A stretch of 64,000 bases of DNA from positions 3,782,001-3,846,000 of the forward strand of contig JACONQ010000001.1 of assembly GCA_014281115.1 (NCBI GenBank), given 5' to 3'. Made by a program: the position numbers and the translations under genes. The stretch is from Laburnicola sp. R22_1. Lineage: Eukaryota; Ascomycota; Dothideomycetes; Pleosporales; Didymosphaeriaceae. The stretch's first letter is position 1, and the number at the start of each line of letters is the position of its first letter. This document shows, in pieces, positions 48,980 through 61,633 of the stretch. The notes beneath the pieces were generated by a model that saw nothing but the letters and a program-made list of their open reading frames with translations, had not been told where the DNA came from and did no database searches.

Positions 48980-51900
48980 TAGGGATTCCATAGTGATCCT
49001 GGCTGATTACTTAAACTTCACACCATAGCTAAGGCAAATTAAAGCCCAAAGCCAATTGCTGGAAATCTGGGATCTTATTGACCCAGCTCTACCCAATCAA
49101 CCTACAATCAAACCAATCATTCCAGTCGCACCAAATATCGGTAGCTATCAACCAAATGGCGCGTATACAGCCGTCCATCCTAATAAGCCTCCATTACTGC
49201 TGTTACAGCTATTAACAGCTGGCGCAAAGGCATACAAAGATAATATCAACTTCTATAAGAATTAACTTAAGACCTACAAAATACTCGAGCGCGCATATTA
49301 AGAGGAGAAGGCGGACCTAGATAAGCTAGTTACCCTTATCTAATCCACAACCTTAGTACACTTGCAGACCAACTACTGCACCCCAGGTTAATTAATTAGA
49401 CAATGGATTAACAACCTCACGACCACGGTTGGGGTTAACTAACACGACGAACAACGACGAGCAAGGGGCAGATATCAAGACGCCCTTAAGCCGATGAGGG
49501 CTGCCAGATCATGGGTAGCCTGGCTTGCTAAGTACGATCATGCGGCTACAGAAGCTGAGTACAACAACATCTTAGAACTTCAGCAGCCAGACTCAGTCAA
49601 ACAAGACTTTATGAAGGCAGTATCCAACATCGCCCCTATGTGGGTTACAACCTTCTAGCAATATAGAAGCAAGGATTAAACTGTTTAAAGAAAATAAATA
49701 GTGAAACTCTTCTAAGAATATATAGTACTGCAGCACTTGATCAAGGGTAAATAGAAGGGCGCTTTTGCTACTGCAGGACCATCTCTTGCTAGTAGTGGTG
49801 AACCCACCCAGGCCGCAGATAGGGACGCCTATCCTGTGGATGAAGCAGCATCACTAAAGCGAGGCAGATCACGCGCTAATAAAGCTGGCTCTAGGGCCAA
49901 ATCCAAGCAGTCCGTACGAATCACTGACGATGAGCCAACGGCAGTTGGTGGCCAAGAGGGATTAAACCTCAAGTGCCCTGCTTGTGAACAACGCCATAGT
50001 CTGAAAGACTGCTTTTACGCATTCCCTGAAAAGCAACCTAACTAGTTTCAACTAAAGCCTATAGTAGTTGCCCTAATAAAATTCAGGATAGAGAATGACC
50101 TAGTGCTTATTGAGGGCTTGAGATCCGTAAAGCGTCCAAGATCACAGATACTAAAGATTAAACAATTACATACTCCCACTCCAACTCGAATTACTAAAGT
50201 TACTAATAATGAATGACTAGATGGCAGACGAATCACCGACCTCCTAGCGAGTTTCAATGCCGCATCCTACCACTTAGACCCGAACATATACCCACTACGT
50301 TACTTTGCAATTCTTAATTCAGGCATGACCTGCCACATCTTTAATAATATTGATTGATTTGTCACACTGCGGCCACCGTCGCCAGGAGACTTTATATAGG
50401 CGGGATCATCATAAGTATGGATAAAAGGATATGGGAGCGTCCATCTGCACGTTAGAAGCGAGCAAGGAAATTGCGTAGTAAGGCTAGACAATGTTGCCTA
50501 CTGCCCTGATCTGCTATGCAATTTAGTGTCGTTCCAATTACTCTGTAGGCAAGGCCTCTGGTGGGACATATAAGCAGAACCAACAAAGATCAGGAGAAGA
50601 GATAACACTATCCTGGCTGAACTTCAAGAAGTACACGATTAATAGGTACTGGAGTTCAGAGTAATACTAACACAAAACTGTACTATACGCAATAGTACAT
50701 ACGCCACACACAAGATCACCACGCGCACCGCACGGCGAGCGCAAAAGGCGGACGCCATTACATGGCACAAACGATTAGGCCACCCAGGTCCTCAGGCGCT
50801 TGAACACATAGTAAATTACTCTAAGGGGGTGCGCCTTAAAGGACTGACTATAGTCCAATGCGATGCTTGCGGCAGATTAAAGCTCAAGTGACAAATTAGA
50901 CAATAGGCCAAACAAATTAATAATAGTCCCGGTGAGAGAGTCGCTATAGACTTTCACAACTTTGAAGATAAGAGCTCCACCAGCGAGAAAAGCCAAATGC
51001 TTATCACCAATCAATTCTCAGGCATGGCTTGGGATTTCTACTTTAAAGACAACCAACTAGCACGAACAATCATCAAACTGCTAAAGGAATTTGTACTATT
51101 TATAAAAGTACAGTTTAAGGTAACAGTCAAAGTCATTAAATTAGACAATAAGATCTTCTTAGTTAAGCAAGACGTTTACAGATAATGTGTTAGTGAAGGT
51201 ATTGTTATCGAGCCTTCAGCACCTGATACCCAAGCTTAAAATAGAGGAGCTAAACGCTCAGGGGGTGTAATTAAGGAGAAGAGTCGTGCAATGCGACTTG
51301 ACGCCAACCTTCCCTGGACACTATGGCCAGAAATCACACGAGCGGCTGTATACCTATACAATTGAACTCCGAACTACGCCAATTGATAGCGATCACCACA
51401 CGAAGTATTCTTTACAACAGTTGCTTTCTAAAACGGCATTGTTACTTAACCAAAGAAACCAAACTAGGCTTACCTTAGGGCCTATGGCTGTAAAGCCTTT
51501 GCTATGATCAACGATACAAAACGCAGTAAGAGCAAGCTCCAAAGGTTAGATCCGAAAGTATGGATTGGATACCTAGTGGGCTACCAATTAACAAACATCT
51601 GGAGGATATGGATACCTCCACTTGGGAAAGTCATTAGTACCTGAGACATTATCTTTGACGAAAAATTAGTATTCTTAGGTAAAGAAGAAGACCTGTTGGA
51701 CAACCTTATGCATAGCACTCATAAAGAGATTGCTGCATGGACCCAATTAGTGGAGCTACTGCCTTCACCACTGGAACACGAAAACACCAAGTCTTTATAC
51801 GAGGATAAGTCGATTACTGACTCCCGCGAGGATGACGATAATGCTCCAGGGTACTATCAAGGGAGGAAGATCAATTACACCTACCCATCACCACTAGCGA

Positions 51901-53646
51901 CACCTCTGCCTATCGCACTGCTTGCCCAATTAATGGTGAGCAGCGAACACGATTAACATGAACAAATCCCCATAGGATTACCATAGCCAGATCAACGTGC
52001 TGTGCTATAGGCAACCGCCTTCCTAGCAGGAACAGAAGCAGGAAGCTAAGGCAAATACAAAGGAAAGCCACTTAACAAAGCGCAATTTAGACGCATGCTT
52101 GCAGCAGGCAAGAAACCCCATTAGAGCTCTTTGCTAGAACTCTATCTTGCAGAACACGGATAGAAGATCACCCACTATTCAAGATATAGAGGGATGCTGA
52201 GCGATTGTATCTACAGAGCCACTAAGAAATGAAGTTATGGAGTGAGGTGCCTGTTGCCCCAGTGCGATTACGCGGCCACCAGATCCTTAACTGTATGTGG
52301 GTGTATACCTATAAACTTAATAAACATCACCAATTTTAGAACTGCAAAGCTAGGCTGGTAGTGCGCGGAGATCAACAACGCCACCTTACTACTCAGAACA
52401 CCTACGCAGCAACACTCGCAGGACAATTATTCCGCCTGCTCATGTCTATGGCGGCTTGGTTCGACCTAGAGCTCAGCCAGTACAACGTCACCAACGCTTT
52501 CGTCCACGCGAAACTGGACAGAGAACTCTATATAAGAATGCCACGAGGTTATACCTAATCAGGCACCATCCTATAGTTGCATAAGGCACTGTATGGTCTA
52601 CAAATCTCACCACTACTGTGGCAGAGAGAATTTACCAGCGTGCTCGAGGATCTTGGTTTTACTATAGTCCCACATAAACCCTACTATATAATTAAAGATG
52701 GTATTATTATCTTCTTCTATGTAGACCACCTTATTGTCGCATACTTAAAGGATTAGAAACACGCTGCTGACGTAGTGATAAGAAAGAGGCGTTCTATGTG
52801 GACAAGATTAGCCGCCTTATTAACTAACGCGACCTTAAGCACGATACACCGATGACAGCAGTCGAACTACTTCCCTAAGAAGGACTCGCCTTAAAGGCAG
52901 AGATTAATTAATACTAGCGAAAGATTGGATTAATCCTCTACGCTGCAGTAACCACGCGCCTGGATATCGCTTTCGCAAGCTCCTAATTATCGCGCTTTCT
53001 ATTAAATCCCAGCGACAACCATTACAACGCCACTGACCACGTGCTGCTATACCTATCCTCTACCTGATTATTAGGGCTACACTTTAGAGGAGCAGACACC
53101 TATAAAGTCGCGAGCGACGCATTGTTTGCAGACAATACCCCTAACAGGAAAAGCTTACAAGGATACATTATTAAGCTGTTTGGTAGACTTGTTGCCTGGA
53201 AGGCAAACAAGTAAGACATAGTCACTACCTTAACAACTAAAGCTGAGTTGCTGGCACTCTTATAGGTTGTAAAGGAGGCACTCTTTACCGCTTAGTTAAT
53301 TGCTAAGCTTAAGATTACGCTCTCACTATTAATAATTATAATTAATTGCGACAATTAACAAACAATTTGACTTGTTACTAAAGAGATCGCTAAGTTGCAA
53401 ACCAAGCTTAGGCATGTCGATATACACAATTACTGGCTTTAATAAGAAGTAGTACGTGGAGCTATTAAAGTCTAGTACTAATAATTAGAAGAGATGGCAG
53501 CAGATGGCTTTACGAAGGCTCTGCTAGCTGGGAAATGGACCAAGTTCTTAAATCAACTAGGACTTGAAGACGTTGCAGGAAGGATCACCGACCAAGAGGT
53601 CGACCTGCACGAACTAGAACAAAGGATGGAAGCATTTGGACTATAA
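48980..53646 (+). pseudogene. copia gag-pol remnants
   Basis: Gag-like sequence from about 48,980 (QLLEIWDLIDPALP) runs to a CCHC knuckle CPACEQRHSLKDC (49,977-50,015). Protease carries LNSGMTCHI (about 50,312-50,338; the family D-S-G is N-S-G). A GAG-pre-integrase HKRLGHPGPQALEHI (about 50,770) and integrase (FSGMAWDFYFK, LWPEITRAAVYLYN) share one frame with gag. RT is in another frame after about 52,000: MWVYTYKL, TNAFVHAKLDRELYIRMP (52,491-52,545), KALYGLQISPLLWQ and FYVDHLIVA (52,713-52,740). RNase H has RKSLQGYII and WKANKQDIVTTLTTKAELLAL; the product ends EQRMEAFGL at 53,646. It is less RIP-damaged than the surrounding gypsy, but stops are still many. Confidence 0.87.
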
Positions 53647-53711
53647 GCCATAGTACGGCTGCGAAAGAGATGTGTCCAGCTTGGCCTAAGATGATCCAAG
53701 CTGAGGGGGTG

Positions 53712-54033
53712 TGTCAGATAGACAGTCACTGTGAATCACGGTGAATGTGTGTCCAATTATATGGTCTCCTCACGATGAAATTACTATAAATCACACTAAG
53801 GAGGCTGGCGCACAGTAATCACCAAAGTGGGGCCGATGGACTAATCAACAGCTTACAGGTCGACCTGGGAGCTATTTAGCGCGACGCTAAGCCCCTTTAG
53901 GAATGACGACGTCTTGGCACTAGATAGACACCTCGCGTATAGCCGAGCTTCTCTAATATAATTAATAATCTCAACCATTATAAAAATCCACTATAATCTA
54001 TCTTATACATTAAAGATACTCTTATATCTAATA
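53712..54033 (+). repeat. copia 3' LTR
   Basis: 322 bp, beginning TGTCAGATAGAC and ending TATCTAATA (family CTGACA). Confidence 0.93.
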
Positions 54034-57000
54034 AAGATACTATAGTAGTAGTAGTATATAGCTATATTATAAATAAAATATTATAAAGACTAGTGTTAAA
54101 TACACCTTAATAATAAATAGGGCATAAAATAGTTCTTAAAGGGTCTAAAACTAATAAAAACTAGAGAGCTCTTAGTAATAGAGTTATGCTAGTAAGAGTA
54201 AATTAATAACTCTTTATAAGATACACTATAACACGTAAACACATCTAAAGATAAATATATTAGTGTAAGAATATAAGATTTACGCACTTATAAATAGCAG
54301 CGTAGAGTAGACCTTTATAGTACTATAAGTAGTAGAAAGATATAATATATCCTATTAAAATAAGCTAGAACTAGTAAAGATTATACTTATAGACAACACA
54401 CTGCTAGAATATAGGAATAGCGTAATACACCTTAAGACCTAGAAGGCATTACTAAAGCTTACTAAATTAGAAAACTAATAATAAATCGATATTATAGATC
54501 TTAAAGAAGAAGACATATTAATAGGATATAATTGGCTTAGGAAGCACAATCTTACTATTAATTAGTAGAATAGAATATTACAAAGCTAATAGCCTATAAA
54601 AAGATTGCTTTATAATAAAGGTTAGTAAGAAAAGGATCTATAGAGTAGGTTACTTTAGACTACAACTTATAATTAAGCCTAGTAATCTATAGTATACCCT
54701 AGCTAGGTAGAATTAGCAAGATATTAATAATAAAGATTATGCGCATACACTAGAAAGACTCTTAGAAAGTAGAAGTTATTTAGGTACAATAAGTTGCAAC
54801 TACAAAGAATAAAACACAACCTAATATACCTTAAAAATATAAGAAATATTATAAGCTCTTTAAAGAGCATAGAAGTAATAATCTACCAAAGTACTAGAAG
54901 TAGAATTATAAGATTTACCTAAAGGAAAGAGCAAAGCTTAAGCCTAGATATATATACTAGCTATTAAATAGCTAGCAGAAAGAGCTAAAGGCGTATATTA
55001 ATAAGAATCTTATAAGAGGATTTATACAACAAAGTAAAAGCTTAATAGCCTTACTAATTCTATTTATACTAAAAGAAACAATAAGCTAAGACTCTATATA
55101 AATTATAAACAGCTACACAACACTATAACAAAGGACTAATACCCTTTACCCCTTATCTAAGAACTAATAGATTAACTCTAAAAAGTTAAATAGATTATAA
55201 AATTTAATATCTATAAAGAATACTACTAAATATAAATTGTAAAGAAATTTAAATAGCTTACAGTCTTTAAAACATAATATGGCCTATTTAAATACATAGT
55301 TATGCCTTTTAGATTAATAAACAGGCTAGTAATATTTTAGGCAGTTATTAATAAAGTATTGTATAAATACTTAGACATATTCTATATAGCGTACTTAGAC
55401 AATATACTAGTATACTCTAAGGGACTACTTAAGAAGTACGTAGAACACGTAAAGAAGGTGCTTAACAAGCTAAAGTAGTATAGGTTACTCTTATAGCCAG
55501 AAAAGTGTAAATTTCACGTTATATAAACCGGATATCTTAGATTTATTATTAGACAAAATAGCATTACTATAGACCTATAGAAAGTTACAGCTATATAGGA
55601 CTAGCTAGTTTCTAAGATAGTTAAGGATATATAATCCTTCTTAGGATTTATAAACTTCTACTAAAAGTTTATTATAGAATACTTAAAAACCATAGCGTCT
55701 CTTACAAAAGTAACTAAGAAGGAGAAAGGGTTCTTTTAGGGTTAGAAATAACAGGCAGCTTTTAAGAAGCTAAAGAAACTATTTACTATAGCACTATTAC
55801 TATAGATATAGAATCTAATATGACTAATACGCGTGAAAATAAATATATCTAACTACGCCCTAGAAGCTATGCTTATATAGTAGGACAAGAATAGGAAATA
55901 GAGACTAATATTCTACTATTCTAGGAAGTTCTTAGAAGCAGAACTTAACTACAACGTTTATAATAAGAAACTATTAGCAATAATAGATTTCTTTAAACAA
56001 TAGAAACTATAGCTTATAGAAGCTTAACACTAAATTAAAGTATTCTTAGACTACTAGAATCTTACAAGTTTGATATTAACTAAGAAACTCAACTAATAAT
56101 AGGTTAGATAGGTAGAAATAATGGCGAACTATAACTTTAAGATCTACTATTATTTAGGATCACTAAATAGGGTAGTAGACGCCCTTAGTTAAAGATTAGA
56201 TCTTAAGAAAACAGACTAACTTAGAATGTACAACGTAGTATTATAAATAGAAACTAACAGAACCCTTTAGTATAACTAGCCGCAACTAGTAAAAGTGGTA
56301 ATATTTTAATATAAAGAACTATAAGTTAAGGATTCTTAGAACTACTCCTAACTAAGCTAAGAGTAATAAGAATAGTATAACCTAAACTAATAGATATAAC
56401 ACGCCACAAAGAATCATAATAATTAAGATAAGATTAAGATACTAGATAACGTGGCTAAGACCTTAATTAAATTATAATATAAGTTAAGGGAATAGGGACA
56501 TCTAGGTATTAACAAAACAACTTAATAAATTTAGCTAGAATACAACATTCTACACGCGCACAATAAGGTAAGAAAAATTATAGGCAACTATTTAGTATAT
56601 ATAAAGAATAAGCCTAAGAGGCATAAGCCCTACAAGTTATTACAATCTCTAATACTACCTATATAGCTATAGACTAGTATTATAATAGACTTTATAGTAA
56701 AGCTTCTAATATTAGTAGAATCTAGATCTAGACAACTATGCAATATAATATTAGTAATTATTAATTAATTAACTAAATAGGCATACTTTATACCTATAAA
56801 TAAGTCTATTATAGTAGAAGACATAGCTTATAAGATTATAAGGACTCTTATTGCTAATTATAAACTGCTAGAGAAGTTTATTATAGACTATAATAAACTA
56901 TTTATATTAAAGTACTAGGAAAAGTTACTAGTAATACTAGGAGTTATTTATAGGCTTACAATAATAGCTTACGCCTAAATAGATAGCTAGACAAAATAAA

Positions 57001-57648
57001 TTAACTAGATACTAGAATAATACCTACAAATATATATTAATAAGTTATAAGATAACTAGGTTAAGCTACTACTAATAGCATAATTAGTGTATAATAGCGT
57101 AAAATCTAGTATAATAGGATACTTACCATACTACGCAAACTATAGATATAAGCTAATTACTTATTAAGATCTAAAGAATATTAAGAGCCTATTAGTATTA
57201 GCTAATAAAAAGGCCTAGCTTATGCACAAGCTACACAATAATTTAAGTAAATAAATAGCTTAATAAAACCTTATAACAGCTAAGCAAGCAAATAAAAATA
57301 GGCTTAAGGGACTAACCCTTAAGAGGGGGATAAAATTCTCTTATTATAAAGGAATCTAAAAACTAAGCAACTATCTAAATAACTTAATTACCTCTAAGTA
57401 GGACTATTGAAAATTCTAGAGGACCAAAAACTAGTAAACTATAAGCTAAAGTTACTAAAGGAATCTTATATACACTCTACCTTATATAAGTTACTTTTTA
57501 AACTAGCACTACTAGACGCTAAAATTAAAATATAGCTTAAACTTAGGGATAAAAAGTATAAGATAGAAGAGGTTAAAGACTTATAGAAGTTTAGACATTA
57601 GTAAAAGTACTTAGTTAAGTAGAAAGGATAGCCTACTAGCTAAGATAT

Positions 57649-57964
57649 TGTCAGATATAGGAGTATTCTTAATGAGATGAGATGGGAAGTAGTATAGTTA
57701 ATTAATTAATGTTTTTTTCCTATTGCTGCTGGAGAAGCTCGGCTATCGCGAGAAGTATCTATCTAGTGCCAAGACACACTAGTACTATTTGGGATAGTAT
57801 AGAGGCAGTGCAAAATAGTGGTGCGCCGGCCTCTTTTAATTTTACAGTAAAAATACTATAATTTATACTAACTGCTAGTGTGTAAAGGCCATATAATCGG
57901 ATACACCTACTCACCGTAATTTATAGTGAAATTACAGTGATTTATAGGGACTGTTTATCTAATA
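57649..57964 (-). mobile_element. solo copia LTR (316 bp) inside the Gypsy-1 chromodomain
   Basis: On the minus strand this is a relative of the 322-bp copia LTR: the stretch TGGCACTAGATAGAT and the neighbouring GCCGAGCTTCTC match its centre, and both ends match (TGTCAGATA in plus orientation at 57,649). A perfect GATAT duplication flanks it (57,644-57,648 and 57,965-57,969). The middle differs enough to be another subfamily. It splits the chromodomain coding sequence of Gypsy-1. Confidence 0.92.
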
Positions 57965-58677
57965 GATATATAGAAACCTATTAGGAATATAGTAGAGTGC
58001 TAGCAGCTAATAAAGTAGTATTACTAGAGGACGCGAAAACTATACCTAGAGGAGGTAGTAGACTACTAAAAAACTACTTAACAGCGTTAAGTGAAGTCTA
58101 TAATAAGGGCGAAAACCCCACTAAGATATTAGCGCTAGAATAGTTAACTAAGGAATTATTAAGCTCCCTAGCAGCTTTTATCTCTAATACTAGATAGATA
58201 GCCTTTTTATAAGCACGTTTCTTAGCCTACTATAGTATCTTTTTATTCTATAAAAGCTATATAAGGATAGCTAAGAGAGCCTTTTTATTCTTCTCTACCT
58301 TCTATAAGTACTCCTTCTAAGTCTAGTTAAGGGACTCCTAAAATAGGTTAGTGTAGGGACGCCTAAGGCGTATACACTTAGAATAATAAAGAGAAGAAGA
58401 ATTAGTTATAGCTAGACAATTAAGGCCCTAAAGAAAGTAATAATTATAAGGGATAGGTATAAGTACACCCCTATAAGCAACCTTAGCTACAAGATAAAGA
58501 TAGTTATAAGTTAGCGCAGAAGAATCCCTAGGCATTATTAGAATATAGAATAAGAATAAAGAATTAAGCATAGTTAATACCGACAAATAAAAAGGAATAT
58601 ATCTTTATACTTAGGAAACCCTATATAGTATAGTAAAAGCAAGGATATTAGGATAATAATCTTAAGAGGGGAGTAAG

Positions 58678-59144
58678 TGTTACAAATATAGACATAGTAA
58701 GGTTATAAAGGCCTAATAAATACGCGTAGAGCGCACGTATAATAAGACATAGTAATAAGTTAGTAGGTTATATAGTAAATTACTATAATTATAGTAATTA
58801 GAGTAATTAGAGGCATATAATAAATTACCATAGTTATAGTAATTAGGGCGATTCGGCAGATTACTATAATTATAGTAATTATAGTAAGTCTATAGAAAAT
58901 TAGGACTATATAAATCTAGGAAATCTTCTTAGTTTTAAATCTTTATAGTTAATTCTTTTTTATAGTATAATCTCCTATATAAATTAGTACTAGTTATTCT
59001 ATTCTACTTAGAATTAGAAGAGCCTCACATAAGACTATTAACCTCTTACTTAATTCCTCCTAAAGCCTACTAGTACGGACACCTCAGAGTTACCTTACCT
59101 CCCCTAACACGGATTAGAACAAGGTACGTAACCCCATGTTAACA
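58678..59144 (+). repeat. Gypsy-1 3' LTR
   Basis: 467 bp, starting TGTTACAAATATAGAC right after the polypurine tract and ending CATGTTAACA before the ATTAA duplication. It keeps more CpA than the 5' LTR. Confidence 0.93.
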
Positions 59145-61174
59145 ATTAAGTAGGCAATTCTTAATATCTTTAAGCTGTTATTAAAGAGCTATATAATAAC
59201 TAGTAGAGATTTTAGACTTGCTAAGAGCAATAAAGTCCTTCTTTAATAAATTATAATATGCCTATAAACTTAATATTATTCTATTCTGCAATTTAAAGAG
59301 AGTTCTTATATAATAATATATAATCTTTTAGTATCTTAACTCATTCTAACTTTGTCATAAACTACTATTCTAGCACTTTATAACTAGCCTAGAGCTACTT
59401 AAGCTCTTAAAGTTTAGTTTAATTGTCCTCTAACTTATTAGTAACTTATTATACGGTTATTAATAATAATGTAATAATATCCTACTAAAATTTAGGGTTT
59501 TAGTTTACTACGTTAATAAACTATATATATTCCTAAACCTTAACTTTATCTAGCTTTAAACTATTCTCTACACTAGTTACACTAATATAAAGTTTATAAT
59601 CTAGTATATTACTATTAGTATTAGTAATATTAGTAACGTATATATACTTAGAGAGATTATTAGATAATAAACTATCATAGTCTTATTAGTTGCGTATTAT
59701 AGTTAGATAATTAGGTGTGTTAATAAAAGGGTTACTTTTATTAAAAGGTTTACTATTATTACTATTATTATTATTATTATTTGCAAAAGCTTTATTATAA
59801 TCTTTAAGTTAAAGAAGTCTTTTTTAAAGGTAACTTTGCGCTTATTACGTTATTACTCTATTTCTAGCAAGTTATTGTCTAACTTATTCTAATCAATAGG
59901 CAGAGTACCCTAAGTAGTGCTCTACTAAGTTAGGACCTAGAACGCAGCAGCGAAGTTATAGAGTTTCTTGTAGAAACTAGTATTATTATTATTATTATTA
60001 TAGTTTAGTCTTACTATCTTATCTACTATATATAATATATTTGTCTCTTAGTAAGTGTATAATTTAAATTAGAGATTAAGGTTGCAAAGTTAAGAGTATA
60101 GTAAGTACTATAGCTAGTTATAGTAGGTACTTTTATACTAGGTATTATAACTATAGCCTATACGCAACTATAAAATTCTAGGCATATATAAAAACCTAAG
60201 GCTTTATAAGACTTTATAAGACTTTAAGACTTTATATAGTAATATTAAACTTTCTAGACTTTCGCTAAAGTAGGTAAGACTTATTAAAATTATTATAAAG
60301 TCTTAAGACTTTTAACTATGCAAAATAAGCGCACCTAATAACTAGAGTTACTGTTATACCGCACTAGAGAAATTTACTAGGGGCGTAGATCTTACTAACT
60401 TAACTTATAACTATGTCTTAGGCTATAAGTTATTTAGGTTGTTACTATCTACTATTATTATAGAGGTCCTATGTGTTATAACCTTCTACTATTATTGTAG
60501 AGGTTCTATATAACTATCTACTATTATTATAGAGTATAGTATTGTAAGTAAGAAAGAAAATATTATAGTTAAAGACGTTACTATTATTAAATCTAGGCAA
60601 TAATATTAGCGTTGTCTTATCTCTTATTAGTAAGGTAAATAGAATTATAGAGATTTACAATAACTTATAATAAGCTTAATAGTTATAACTATAGGTAGCT
60701 TATCTAAGTAAGCTAGACTTATAGTTGTTATAATAACTAAATTTACTTATTAGTAAGCTATTCTTATAACTACTATAATAGTTACTATATATAAAGCTTG
60801 CTAAGCTTATAAGTTATTAGGAGCCACATTACATATAAGTGAGTTATTCTTCTAGGGACTATTTATTATAATAATGCTAAGGAGCTAATATCTTATAAGA
60901 CATAACCTACGTGCTACTATAAATAAGGTAGTAGCTATCCTTTATCTTCTGCCACACTTATTATTAATAGGTAACCTATAGGTAAGTATTATTATTACTA
61001 TTAGTTATGTGGATAATACTCTAAAAGAGGTATCTATGCTTCTAATATATAATATACTTAAGGATGTAGAGAGCCCGCCCTCTATATTAGTTAATAGGCG
61101 TTATTATTAGTAACACCCTAGAGATAGGCTAAATATTAAATAGTTAAACTATGGTTTAATAATTGCTACTATAG

Positions 61175-61381
61175 TGTAAAAGCACTATAGAGATTATTAT
61201 ACTATATATAAAATAATAGTAGATATTAGAATCTAAATATAAAATAGCAGTAATACCTATATAAGGTAGGTATATAGGCAGACTATATACGTAGCCTTAC
61301 TTAGAATCTTACTTATTATTACGCTAGTCTTAAAAGGGTAATATAATATAAGTAAGAGGATTGCACCTTAGATTAGTAACA
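61175..61381 (-). repeat. Gypsy-2 5' LTR
   Basis: 207 bp. In plus orientation it runs from TGTAAAAGCAC to GATTAGTAACA and is followed by the CTTTC target duplication. It aligns without gaps to the two halves of the split 3' LTR. Confidence 0.88.
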
Positions 61382-61633
61382 CTTTCTTATTTACTATTTT
61401 AGAATAGTATTAATTTAACTAGCTCTTTAACTATTCTAGCTATTTCTAATAGGTTAGCCCTATAAGACTATGTACCGCCCTTATATTATTCTAAGACTAA
61501 CTATTTTTATTTAGCTATAGACAGCAATATAATATCTACTCCTCTCTTAAGACACTAACTATAGGTAGTTAAATTAGTAGAAGTTTTATCATATTAATTA
61601 CTAGTTATACTAGGTAGTTATTATACTATGCTA

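Larger units (their letters stand above)
48605..54033 (+). mobile_element. Ty1/copia element nested in Gypsy-1
   Basis: Two 322-bp LTRs (48,605-48,926 and 53,712-54,033), the better copy starting TGTCAGATAGAC and ending CTGACA. The target duplication is AAGGT/AAGAT (48,600-48,604 and 54,034-54,038, one G-to-A difference). The polypurine stretch GAGGGGGTG precedes the 3' LTR. The total is 5,429 bp. The two LTRs have equal length and differ by roughly thirty bases, all transitions as far as I could check. Confidence 0.95.
46820..58130 (+). pseudogene. Gypsy-1 gag-pol remnants, ending in a chromodomain
   Basis: Gag begins near ATG 46,820, with SREKGLEKFLTNIKLYC and LYLRERAAE, followed by a degenerate CCHC knuckle (ACNKQGHFK, about 47,763). 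After the copia insertion come a protease/RT linker (ILIGYNWLRKHN, about 54,517), RT with YLDNILVYS (55,393-55,418; second Asp replaced by Asn), RNase H (FLEAELNYNVYNKKLLAI, about 55,930), and integrase with HLGINKT (about 56,500) and a later core. A C-terminal chromodomain is visible (YKIEEVKDL and KYLVK*KG*PTS, about 57,558-57,640), continuing after the solo LTR with RNIVEC. This places it among chromoviruses. Most stops are TAG where family members have Gln or Trp. Confidence 0.85.
46307..59144 (+). mobile_element. Gypsy-1: chromodomain Ty3/gypsy element, nested in Gypsy-2
   Basis: The 5' LTR is 46,307-46,772 (466 bp) and the 3' LTR 58,678-59,144 (467 bp), starting TGTTACAAATATAGAC in the better-preserved copy and ending GTTAACA. 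The target duplication ATTAA lies at 46,302-46,306 and 59,145-59,149. The polypurine tract AAGAGGGGAGTAAG sits directly before the 3' LTR. The total is 12,838 bp, of which a copia element and a solo LTR are later insertions; without them it would be about 7.1 kb, a normal size for a fungal gypsy. Confidence 0.95.
36536..61174 (-). pseudogene. Gypsy-2 gag-pol remnants
   Basis: Minus-strand pieces lie between the nested elements. A gag C-terminal part with a Lys-rich degenerate zinc-knuckle-like end is at about 43,030-43,250, with more gag-like sequence at 59,150-60,100. A retropepsin-like site (LIDTSASASF, where families have D-S/T-G-A) is near 40,983-41,010. Reverse transcriptase at about 39,640-40,100 has PFRLTRAPSTF and YLDNILIYS, in which the second Asp of YLDD is Asn. 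An integrase core at about 37,800-38,500 has WHPKTNSWIE and NTTLKEYLRVY. Order (gag, protease, RT, integrase) fits Ty3/gypsy. TAG and TAA stops are scattered throughout. A short 20-bp-type tandem repeat (GCTCTATTATAA words) lies at 36,611-36,688. Confidence 0.82.
35051..61381 (-). mobile_element. Gypsy-2: Ty3/gypsy element (minus strand), interrupted by four insertions
   Basis: Both LTRs are recognisable. The 5' LTR is 61,175-61,381 (207 bp). The 3' LTR is 35,051-35,178 plus 36,441-36,535, split by an insertion. LTR positions correspond one-to-one without indels (128 + 95 bp, with 16 bp of the insertion's target duplicated). The 5-bp target duplication is CTTTC at 35,046-35,050 and 61,382-61,386. 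A polypurine tract (complement of CTACTCCCCCCTC, 36,536-36,548) precedes the 3' LTR in element orientation. The coding remnants run from high to low coordinates. Inside lie the retroposon-like insertion, two pogo elements and the whole of Gypsy-1. Confidence 0.9.
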
